Shown piece after piece: positions 40,401 through 52,400 of a DNA stretch of 64,000 nucleotides. The DNA is from Candidatus Omnitrophota bacterium. GTDB lineage: Bacteria; Omnitrophota; Omnitrophia; Omnitrophales; Aquincolibacteriaceae. The translations under genes and the position numbers were made by a program. The DNA is taken from the NCBI GenBank assembly GCA_030698625.1, contig JAUYMS010000033.1, forward strand, positions 38,361 to 102,360, written 5' to 3'. Numbering within the stretch: the stretch's first letter is position 1; the number at the start of each line of letters is the position of its first letter. The notes beneath the pieces are model-generated. The model ran no database searches, was not told the DNA's origin, and saw only the letters and a list, made by a program, of their open reading frames with translations.

Positions 40401-43400
40401 GACCGTCGGGCGCCGTCGAGCTTCGAATGAGCAAAACCAATCTTGGCCAAAAGCGCTAGGGCAACGGCCGCACGATCTGCATTCTGAGCGCCGAACTGGC
40501 GCGTCAAGAGTCCTCGCTTGCCCTCATCCTGAAGAAGCTTACGCGCGTTATCAACGGCAGCAGCAACATGCCGCGCATCGGGGGCAAGATAGGAGAGCTT
40601 GGCCGTCTGGATCTGCTGACGGGCGATCAACATTTTGACTTTCTGCCGTAATTGCCGGAATCTCTCCCCCGCGAACAGTTCATCGATGGTCCTATTAATC
40701 GACGTGAGACTGTCCAGCGCATCGGCGCGAATCTCCGGGTTTTGAGCCAGTTGAGAAATCAGCGCTTGCCTCAGAGGTGGGGCAATCTCGGTCAATCCCA
40801 CCTCCGCATCGAAACCCCGATCAACGTCGGCCTGATTAAACACCGGAGAAGCAAACCCGGCAAAGATCGCGTCCTGAACATCCTGGTTAATTTTGTCTCT
40901 TTCCCGGCGCAGTTCGTCGACTGCCCAGCGGACACCTGCGTCATTTTCGATCAGTTCCCCGAATTTATCGATTGAGACGAAAATCAGTTCGGCGTCTTCG
41001 GAAACATAGACGTCTGCACCGCGCTGGGCATTGATGTCGTGATCGATGAGAAGAGAGACCGCAGCCCCTTCGCCAAGAACCAGCCCGCCCTTGTCTTTGG
41101 CTGTGACCTCGATACGATCCCCGTTGCTTGTGACAATATAGGCACTACCGCTGACTAGCAGGGCCACCGCCTGCCCGGGATTCCGTATCACACGCCCTTT
41201 ATTCCGAAAGAGTAGGACATTCGTTGTCCCTTTTTCCCGCTCGACTTGTCCCGAAAGAGCCGGCGGCTGCTCGGCAACCGACACACGCTGTACACCCTTC
41301 ACCTCATCACCGGCCCCCAACAATTCGTTTAAGCGGCCGAAAAGCGCACCATTCACGTCGAGCGAGCCGTCAGCCCTGACAGTATCGAGCACGTCTTCAC
41401 TCTTCCGCAAGTCGGAGCGCTGGATCGCAGCGGATTCTGGTAGCGGAGCCTCTGCGGCACGGCCGAAAAGGCCTCCGAGAAAGTTCTTGCCGCGATTGAG
41501 GAGGTTTCGGCCCTGATCGGCCGCACGCCTAAGAATCCCTTTTCGCGGCGCCTCATCCGCTGCTTCGGCCCCCGCTTCAGCTTGAGTCTCAGCCGGGGCC
41601 TTGGCCTTGAAGAATGCGCGAACGGCCTGGAACCCTTTAAATGCAAGGAAGCCGGCACCGGCAACGGCAATGGCCAGCGGATTGACCGCAACCAATTGAA
41701 CTCCAAGCGCTACAAGCACAAGAAGAATTCCCCCTCCGAATATTCCCGCTCCAATTTTGAAGGCATTGTTATCCGCCAGTTTCTTGGCGGCATCTTTTCC
41801 GCGAGCCCTCTCGACTAAAGCAAGGGCAATATTCTTGGGGGCATTGAGCCCTACTTTAAGAATGTCGTTTCCGATACGCTTAGCAATCAGTCCTAAGCCC
41901 ACCAAACCCCCGGCGGGTCCGAAAGCCAGGAATAAAGCTACGGCGAGCGCACCCAGGATGGCAATAACTCCCCCGTGAATGGCAAACTCTGCCAGGGCTT
42001 TATTAAAAGCCTCCATAGTTTTCTCTACTGAAACGCTCGGCTCACTTGCACCGGCGGCACGTGAGAAGAAAGCTGCTATGACCGCACCCACGAGCCCGGC
42101 AATTTTGCCTCCCCCCGGAATCTTTGCAGCAACTTTCACGTGAGCCTTTTCAAGGGCTAGGGCAAGCCTATCCAGAAGCCTATCCAGAAACCTGCCCACG
42201 ATCCCCCGCTTCCCTGCTTGAACCCCGGCTTTCTTCTTTTCAGCAGCCCGCAGTTTAATTTCATCGATAATCACGTTGGCGATTCGGTCAAGAAATGCCA
42301 ACGCATCAACCTCGAAGTCGCCATCTAAAATTTCATGGAGAATCTTCCCCAGGATTTTAGGAATACCCTCCGCACCCGCTTTCACCCTCTTAAGGGCGGC
42401 ACTCAGCAAAACCCTGGCATGCCCGGCCACGCGCACATTCTCTTGGGCTGCCTGCAGGCTTTTGATTTCCGCCGACTCCTCCGCCGTCAACGTGCCGTCG
42501 ACACTGCCCTGACGGATGGCCTCGGCGGCATCCTGAAGTACCTTTATTTGTGCGGCAACGGCAGCAGCAACAGTTTGCGCATCTGCAGCAGGATCAACAT
42601 GGAGAGCCTCGGATAACCCGGCATTCAAATCTTTCAGGGTTTTTGTAACGATTGCGGCGTCCTTACCCTCTATGAACTTAAGGGTATTATTGACGGAGTC
42701 GCTTACCTGAGTCGCATCGCTCGTTGTATGCGTAAGCGATCCGATGCTCTGAGTCACAAAGGCCTTAATTTTGTCTTTGATCGCCGCCGAATCCAGGCCC
42801 AATGGACTCAAGCCCGGAACTTGGGGGGTCGAACCAGAACGAGAAATGGCTTCTTTGGCAGCTGTGACATCATCTCGTGTGGACGACAGGAATGTATCGG
42901 TGGGATCATCCCTACGCAATTCTGAGCGGGTTGCGGCCGTGCGGACGGTCGGAGCCGTAGGTGCCAATCGGTTGGCGATTCCGTTAAACAATACGGCAAT
43001 ACGCAATGGAAAAAACCGCAAAAGACCGCCACTATCGGCTAAAACAATGCCCCCAAACTCCTTAAAAACTTCGCTTGCAATCGCTCGCTGAGCATCCCGG
43101 AACGGGCTGGGCCCCGTCGGGTCAGCAGGCGTACTTGAAACCTTAAGCTCGTCTATGAATTTGTTGAGGCGGGTAAGGCTGTCGTGGACCCTATTGACAT
43201 ATATCTCCGCCCGGGTCGACCTGCCGGCGTGCGTAAAAACTGCGTGGCTCTGAATACCGACACCCTGCCCGTCGACAACAAGTGTAATTCCCGCCTCAGT
43301 GCTCTGCAATCTGACGCCTCCAGATCCGCGCGGAAACCGGGAAGACTTCCGCGTCAGTGTCTCAATCTGAGACTGCAGCGCTTGAAGTTTGCGGAAGGCC

Positions 43401-46400
43401 AGATAAGCATGGGAGAGGCTGGACAGATTATGAAGTTCGCCCCCCGGCAACTTATTCCGCGCCAGGATTTGGGCAATATTTCTTATCGCCTTATCAACTT
43501 GTTCGTCATCGGCAAGCTGGCTGAGGAATTCCCTAGCGCTCGCCCTCAATGCTTCAAGCGCAGCAGCCGCATCGGGCGACCCTTCCTTTAAGGAAGCGAA
43601 CGCACGGATAGCGCTTAGCAAGATTGAGAATTTGTCTTCGGCGCTATTCTCAAATAGGGCAGTGGTGGAAAGTTGCGGAATGTTTCCTGCAAGATCGGCA
43701 AATGCCTCATTGAACGCGGCGGACTCCGCCGCCTCATCACCGAAATACACCTTCAAGAACGCGGCGGGATTTCTCGTGACTTCGCTAAGGTTAATGCTTT
43801 GTCTTAATTCGCTGCGGTCCGAGCGCAAAGGCTGCCGCTGATCCTTTAGTCCTTGGACAAACGTATTCCAGCGGGCGGGCACATCTTTAAGCTGCGTGGC
43901 TGGATCGAGCTTCAGGTAAAATGTCTGCGCCTGGCTGAATCCATGGTTTTCAATCTGCACGGTGATCCCACGCCCGGCCGCAGCTGCCTGCATACGATCT
44001 CTGGTCACCTCAATAAACGTGCTGAACTCGTCAGCTGATCGGTTCTCAACATTGTTGATCACACCATAGATTTCATCCGGACCGCTGCCGTAGGTATCGA
44101 ATCCAAGAAAATCTTTAATATCAAAAACCGCTTGGGCGACGGTGGGGTGAAGCTGATCGGCACGAACTCCCTTGTAGGCTTTACCGGCGGCGGGCGGCGT
44201 TACCTTTCTCGCACGGATGCGCGCATCTCTGTCGCCGACTGTGCTCTGCGGCGTTAGACCCGCTTTCTTATCATTGGGATGTAGAATAGTCCCCTTCCAA
44301 TATTCCGCAGGCGTTTGCCCCACAACGTCCAAACCTTTTAAAGCGTTGCTGAGTATCCCGAACTGAAAATTCACTTCTTCAATTGCAGCGCCTAGATCCG
44401 AGACGGCACTCCGGTGCGGGGCTCCAACGGCACCGTCAAATTCATCTGCTAGCGTTTCGAGCTCTACAGCTGAAAGTCTCTCGATATCTGCAGGACTCAA
44501 ATCAAACCGATTCCGGCGCTCAGCCTCTATGTCAGCTAGCCGTTGCTCCGCATCTTTGAACCGGGCTAATGCACTAGTCACGCTTTCGCGCCATTGTGCA
44601 TTTTCCACAGCAGTCAGTCTCTCAAATGCGCGGGCCGCATCATCCCCTGCGAAAAAGGCTCGGAATCGGTCGGTAACAGCCGCCGCCTGAGCAAGGGTAT
44701 CCCTCTCTGCTGCGAAGTAATCCTCATTTTGAAGAGCAATCCGGCCTGCCGCCTCAGTCTTTCTCAATTCCGACCGTGCAACTGCCGCATCCTCGGAAAC
44801 ATCAAAATTAAATACGGAATTAACGGATAATGAAAAGCTGATGTATGCGGCAATTGCCGCGACCGGAGGGCTTATCACTGAAGAAATCGCGAGAAGGGCA
44901 AAAAACCCGGCTCCGGCCGTACCGATTATAAGACCTGATACCGCAACGAGATCTTGGTTGCCGGTCAAGCGACTTAGAGCGCTAAGCAACGGCTCAAACA
45001 GGAAACTCCCTGTCAGGCGCTTGAAGGCCTGAATAAACTGTTCATTGCGAAGAAACGTATTGAGTACGATGGCTAGAGCAACACCCACCCCCAACACAGA
45101 CCGCAGGCCCTGCTCAGCGGTGCTACCTATCGTTACAGGCGCATAAAGAACCTGATCCACGGTATTGACCACAATCCCCAGGGTCAGCCCAATCGCCAAA
45201 CCAGGAAACCCCGCAATCCCCCCCTTTCTCGCTGCACTCGCAACAATCTGCCGCGATATCAGATCCAGCGAGGCAAGCGCATCGGCAAAAGATGCCCGCA
45301 ACTCAGAGCGGCCGTCGGATGCGGGTGAAAAGGCAAAACCCCGCTGTATCAGCTGACCTTCTTCTATGTCGGCAGGCAAAGGATCCACAGCCAGCGTGGC
45401 AGAAACGGCCGTTTCACGCTCCAACACGAGCTCGGCTGTCTCAAGGCCGCTGGCGAAAACCCTCTTATTTTGAAAAGTGACGAAAGCTTGGGTTCTTTCG
45501 GAAGCACTGAGTTCGGAATCCGCGTCGAAACTATTGCCGACTTCAAGGGCAACGGCATCTGCAAAATCCCGCGCGGCCTGCGTCGTGTCTCTGGCTTCAA
45601 ACTGACCGACCAATTCGGCCAAGACGTTCGTATTTTGCGTATCAAACAGACCTGCGATCTCAACGGCCGATACGTCAGCACCATTCAATTTTTCCCCAAA
45701 AAGGGCACTGGCCTTCTGAGCCTTCCGCCTGGCATTGAATTCTCCGCCGGCAAGAAACGCCTCGGGCAATGAAGTCGTAACGGCAACGCCAAGGGACAAG
45801 ACTCCCAAGACAACCACGGTCGCCAGTCCCCCCGGAAGAGCGACGGCAACAGCACTGTTAAACACAAGCAGTCCCTCAACAGCCGCAAAAGCCGAAACTC
45901 CCAGAAGCAGAATCCCCGCGAGTCCGGTGGCGCCTAGCAAGGCAAAGAATTTGAGCTCCCCGAGAAGTGTCCTCGCCGATGGTTTTTTGTCCGCACCCGC
46001 ACTCGTCACCACAGCAAAATAGATCGGAAGAACAATGCCGCTTAACACCAGGATGCTGCCGGCAATTAAAGGTGAGGCGGCAAGAAACCCGGTTACTGCA
46101 ACTATCAATGCCAGCAGGCCGCTTATTATGGGGAGCGATAAACTCACTCGATCGTCGAACTGATTCTGACCGCGATACTCGGCGGAAAAAGCGGCGGGCA
46201 AAAATCTTTGGAGCCCCGTCACGCGCTGCGGGACGACAACAGAGGTACGTCCGTCAAGATACTTCAAGAGGCCCGCTGGGACAAAAGCCAAGAGAATCAC
46301 GACGGTGCTCGCCGAGGCCTCCAGCAGGGATAAACGCGCCGCGTTCAAGAACCGCTGCGGGCGCGATTGCACAATCGGCGAGGCGCGGAATGCGTCCAAA

Positions 46401-49400
46401 ACAGGCCGTTCGGCGCGGACAAGGTCTTCGGCCACTGTGCCGCTCGCCACCAAAGCCGGGTCTGCGATCAGCCCGGTCAGGAAATCCACGAGAGACGCCT
46501 CCTTGGCCCTCTCCGAATCATCGACAATCTGATCCGTCACAAGTGCGAGCGCATCAATCACCGCGTCTCGGGCCGCCTCTAAAACACCCTTGATTTCATT
46601 TGCCACGCTTTCTTCTACCGAGAAGTCCGACGGCTTTCTCGCTGCCTGTTGTTGATAGTATCGCGTCAAATTCTCGCGGTAAGCCGGGTCTTGAGTTTTC
46701 TGTACCGTCTCCACGAATTGTCGCGTCGCTATCTTCAAGGCGTCGTCGACAGCAATGAATTTAAGAAAAAGGCGGTAAAAAGTGACCGACACGGTAGCAG
46801 CCAAGCCCGTAACCGCCACATGCGTCACAACCGCGGACGTGAGCACGGGAATCGCGAACACAAAACCGCCTGCAGACAACGCCGCGACCGCACCGAAAAA
46901 CCCGACATTGAATGCGTTCGAACCGAGGGTAATATCCGCAAGATAATCCAACAAACCCAGACGAAAACCAGCCGCTTCGGATCCTTCGCGCAAACCTTCA
47001 CGCTGCCTTCTCTGACTCACGGCCGCTACAAGAAAGAAAATGAACGCGCCAAGAAAACCTATTGTGATAAACGGGTTGACCAGATTGCTCCCGATCACAC
47101 TCGCAGCCAAAAGCGCCCCGGCAAAGAGGCCCGATGCGCCCTCCGGCAGAGAACTGCCGCCGGCGTCAAAGAGAGTCGCTAAGCGATCATAGCCCCGCCG
47201 ATTCAACTCCGTTTTAACAACATCAAACAGGTCGGCCCCTTTCTTAATTCCAAAACCCCCGGCAATAAGGACCCCGAGCCCCGAAAGAAGTCCCGTCAGC
47301 CCAAAGCCCACCGTCAAGATAGCGACAATTCCCACAACCGCCAACGCAAGTGCGTATTCGCGAAGACTGCGACCAAACACACTGCGAACAGATTCGCTCT
47401 GTTCGTGCACCTCATCCCGCAGATCTCGCAACTCGGACCGTGCGGCCGAAGCAACCGCCGGAGCTAAAGCGGGCGTCGGACTGATTGCGCTGCGCCCCAG
47501 AGAAACAGCCAGCTCCTTAAACGACAAGGCCGCAGCGACACCGATGGCAACCGGAACCAGACCGTAACTATTCAGTGCACCGACAATGCTAACCGACGAT
47601 GCCTGCAGAAACGTACCCACCAGCAAGTACACCTGCGAAAGCACACCGCCACTCGCAATTAATATTGACCCGACGATGATAGCTTTCGCATGCCTGGTGA
47701 TAAATGACACAGGGATAAGATTCAGAAATTTGTCGTCTGGACTGTAGAACCCGTTGATGAGATTGCGAAGCCCCTGCGCAAAGCCGTCAAGATCCTGAGC
47801 CACGAATACAAATGCGATGAGCCCGGTAACCCCCACGATTCCCAAGAGCACGGGGGCCAATTGGAGCAAAGTCAGAAAACCGACGACGGCATAATACCCG
47901 CTGAAGGCGAATGAGGCAGTCAGAAGCACCGATAGTCCCAAAGCGGCCGGACTGCGGATCAGATCTCCAAACGAACTCACTTCATCAAACACCAGCCGAA
48001 CCCCAAACAGGAGAAACCGGACGGGCACCTGCACGATGCCCAGCACAAGTGATCGGAACACCGATGAGGACTGCCGCGCCGAAAATCGCACGAACTTTTC
48101 CTCCACCGGGTTCAGAACTCGCTCCGAGAGTGACGGTCTAATTTCAGGTACTGCCAAGGACGCGGGACGGGATTCGCCCTGCCGAATCTGTCCCGGCAAT
48201 CCGGCAAGGTCGGCAGGACTCAAGTTCAATAGCTCCGCCCCCCCATTAACGGCTACGCGAACTATGCTATAAAGAAAAAGTCCGCCTAAAATCAACCCGG
48301 AAACAACTATGACCTTTGCGAAGAGAACTGATACGACAGGGACAACCGCAATAAGCGAGAACCACGTGAGAGTAAACGCAGTCGAAAACAGCGACTGCGT
48401 AAAGAGCACGTCGATAGTCTCGTCAACATTCTCCGACACATCAAAGTTGTGTAGGGAAGCCGCCAGACTGCGATTCACAAGGCTGGGGACGAAGAGATGC
48501 AGGAACAACGGAAAGAAATAGAGCAATGGTTTCAGGGCGCGAAGATACAAGGGCGAATCAGCCGAGGCTGAAATACGGCTCAGAGACCTGACCGAATTCA
48601 GAATGTTTGCGGTCGGCTGAATCTCCGTTTTGAAATTGGGATCACTCAACCTGCCGTATGAGGTTAAACCTTGGCTAAGCGCCCGATAAAAAAGCCGGCG
48701 TACTTCCTTCACATACAGCCGCTGTATCGCCACAAAGGTCTTGAGGCGGGCGAACCCGCTCTTCTCCGTTGCGGCCGCAACCAACTTAACAACGCTGCGT
48801 CGAACCTCGGGGCTAATCGAACTCGTAATGAAATTGATGAGAGGCTTGAGTGCCGCGAACTTAGCGAGAAAAGCCAGGAAAGCTCGCGGCGCCTCGTAGA
48901 GAACCTTGTAAGAGAATTGCTCTTTCAACTCTCGGACGGCAGTGCGGGTCCGCTGCGACTCGTCCGCTGTCGATGCCTCGTCGTCAAGATCCCGCAGGTC
49001 TGAGCGCTGTACAGCGGCGGCAATGGCGGTGCTGGGCTCGATTAGGGGGGCGGCAGTCACCTGAGTCGGCGCCTGTGCTGATGTCTGTCCAACACCTTCC
49101 CCAGCCAAGCTGGGTCGCAGAAGAATAGCAAAGCTATACGGTGTGGCGGCACGAGTCACGCCGCGGATGGTCACGACCCTCGGCGCGTAATCCTCGGCAG
49201 GTTTGCCAAGCAGAACTTTCCGCCCGGACAATTGCCTACTAAATGCGGAGTCACGATCTGTTGTTCCCCGCAGGACGCCAAAATTAGCCGCTTCAAGCGA
49301 CTCTATAGCTTCTTCGTATAAAGTCTTGGCGACCCCAAAGCCACTGTGCTCACTATGAACAGTCATCTGCAATGAAAACACGTCGTTCTGCCCGAGCGTG

Positions 49401-52400
49401 AGGTCTGCGTATTCGCTATTTTCTGCCGTACGCTCACCGTCGCTAATCACATGGCGCTCCCGGCGGCTTGGCACCTCGTCCCAATGGGGCCGGAGATCTG
49501 CAGCCGATGCGAAAGAAACCCTCCCGATCAAAGTGCGCGACCCATCTTTGCCAATCTCGGTGGCAACGACGAACACCGGTCTTTGTGCAGCTGAAAGAAT
49601 TGCCAGCTCCCTTCGCAATTGTTCCTCGAGTGCTTCCTTGATCGCATCCGGCGCTAACCGCCGGCGCAGGTTGTCCGTGATAAGTTCCCGATACTCATTC
49701 GCATACTTACCGGCGCCAAAGAACTGCCCGATTTCTTCCTTATTAGAAGTTACTTGGATCTCAACCGTGTGAGCAGTAGTTGCACCTCCTAAAATGACAG
49801 TGGTTACACGGTCCTGCACCGGAAGGGGCCGAGAAACGATCTTATTAATGAGATCTCGAACGCGCACGTCCTGCTCACGGCCTAACAACTTATAGGCTTC
49901 ATTAACTTGATTGATCGCGTCTTGAACAGCGGCTGCATCCCCCTTAGCAGCAGCGTTCTCCAAATGCGTGTTCGCCAGTTCGCGTACGGGGAAGTTTACT
50001 GACTTCACGAAGTGACCTTCCGGAAAGGCGACACCCGCCTCGTCGAATTTTGTCAGCGCTGTGAGAAGTCCGGCAAAATCGAGTTTGCGGACTTTGCCTT
50101 TCTCATCGACAAGCAGTGACTTCAGCTCAGCGGGAACCTCTTCAAAGGCCTGCTTAGCTGTTCGCTCAACGGCAACCGCCTGAGTTCGCGCGGTTAGATC
50201 CATCAGCTTTTCCAAGGCTCCGATAAGAGCGCCGAATTGATCGTCGGCGAAGCTTGGGCTCTCCTCGATCGTGTCAGCCCCGTCCGCATAGCGAAAATTC
50301 TCCAACGCCCGCACGGCATCTACGGCCTTCCGGACACCTGCGGCAGAAACTCCCGGCTTTGACGCCGCAACCTCGGCGAGAAACGCTTCAACGGCGCCGG
50401 GATTGGCGCTGATCGTATCGTCGCGCAGCACAAAGTCGTAGAAACTCGTGACAAGATCTGAGAGGGAATTTGCACCGAGAAACGTGCGGCGGCTGATTTC
50501 TCCCCTTTCGCTTTGCGCGAGCAATGCCTTGCGGGCATTTTCAGGCATGTGATAGCGCCTGTCACGAACCCAGAACTCCGCCGCATCCTCGTTAGCAGCA
50601 AAATCCTTGGCCGACAGAACCCCGCGGTTACTCAAGACGATGGCGTCGCCGTCGGCTGCATCGATGAATTTCGCCCCAGGAACATCAATGACTTCAATCG
50701 CTATATTCCCGTTTTCGTCCCGGTAGAAAAGGACATTACCCGGCTGAAGATCACGGAGCGCAATTCCTGTCTGAAAAATCTCATAAACTTTCTGCACATA
50801 GAGCAGGAAAGCCTGTGCGCGTTCTGCCGGCGACAACTGATCACGAACCAGATTAAAGTCCTGTGCCTTCGGCCCGACAAAAATATTCGCAACGGAACCG
50901 TCGTCAAGTTCAGCTGAGCCGATGAAGCGCGAAACCCCCTCGATCCCTCTATCCGCAATGATGCCCGCCACTCGACCTTCGAACCGGGCTACGTTTGCAT
51001 TGGTTTCGGTTGCTGTTCCCGCCGGTGTTCCGGCATGGACAGCCGACGTCGACTGCTTGACGATCAGAACTTCTTTGGGATTGTCGGGGTGTTCGGCAAG
51101 ATAGACAGCCCCAAAACCGCCTTCCTGAAGAAATTTAAGCGTCACGACACGCCCATCTTTCAGTGTCACACTCGCTTCTTCAGCGTGAGTTTCAACACTC
51201 GCGATCTCGAGGCGGCGAAGGTCCGAGCGCTGTACAGCGGCGGCAATGGCGGTGCTGGGCTCGATTAGGGGGGCGGCAGTCACCTGGGCGGTATGAGCGC
51301 TTGCGAGCAAAGCCTGCACCTCTGCGAGAGCCCCCTCAACGCGGTCCACTGCCGAATTAAAATACTTAAGACGGTTGCCGAATTTCATGATCAGAGGTTT
51401 ATTGTCGACCTCAGTCGCTACCTTCAGCCCGGCCTGAGCAGTATCCTTTTTCCTCTTCAAGGCATCAATCAGGGCACCACGCTCTTTTTCATCTTGTAGG
51501 TTGCTCAAGTCGCGTCCGTAGTAGGCTTCCGCTTGCTGCAGATCATCAATATCACCGGCAGTTGCCGTCTGCCCGTTTGCAATCCGCCGGCGAAGATCCC
51601 GGACCAATAAACGGTTCGCTTCATAATCGTAGGCAGGTTGGCCGCGCAGGGCTCGCAGAAAATCCCGCTGTGACGCACTCAGTTCTTCATTCCCGAGTAA
51701 TTGATCATCGATCAGAACGAGATCCAGGATGTTTTCGACGCTGCGGGCACTTTCGGGCGAAGTCACCTGCGGATTCCGCACGGCCGCACGAATAAGTTCG
51801 ATGGCCTTGAGCTGGTCGGGCGATAGACGGTTGCCGGCACGGACCTGGGGAATGATGCCCGATGTCGCAATGGCATCAAAGATGGCCTCATTGACATTAA
51901 AATCCGCAAGCGCCTCGTCATTGACTGCAAGTTCGCTAAGCTGACTGCCCAGAATCAAGAAACGAAAATTCTTCAACCCGAAGCGTAGAAAACCGAGCGT
52001 TCCCTGAACGACATCGTAAGCGGAAAGCCAGCCGAGGTTCGCCAGGAACTCGCTGGCGGGTAGCGCGCGATCAGAGATTTCGTATTCCGCAAAGAGACCG
52101 TCAAGCATTTCGATGTAGCGCTCGGAAGAAACCGCGCTTTTCAAGTCGGCCAGCGCGATAGCCGCCGCCGCTTTGCGTAAACTCTCATCCGTCTCTGTTT
52201 TTTCGAAGGCGGTTTCGATTCCCAACCCATACAGACCGGCCGTTTGGTTGGCCTTTTCCGCTTCTCCCTCGCCCGGGCTCAATATGCCAACCGCAACCTG
52301 TTGGTCAATTGTCCGGCTGATGACGTTGACAAGGTGCTGGCGAAACTGAAAACCGCCATCGCGGTCCCGAATAATTTCGGATCCAAGCACCTCAAGCAGA

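Larger units (their letters stand above)
28478..51229 (-). repeat. Fifteen RS[E/D]LR junction motifs in giant 1
   Basis: Codons for RSELR or RSDLR lie at 28478-28492, 28610-28624, 29837-29851, 30920-30934, 33251-33265, 35333-35347, 37301-37315, 41405-41419, 42914-42928, 43802-43816, 44762-44776, 45296-45310, 47426-47440, 48992-49006 and 51215-51229. Each sits between recognisable modules, usually after an Ala/Pro/Thr-rich linker (AAVQ, RAATQ, VAR). Ser is encoded by TCC, TCA, TCG, TCT and AGC, and Leu and Arg vary likewise, so the peptide and not the DNA is conserved. Confidence 0.9.
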
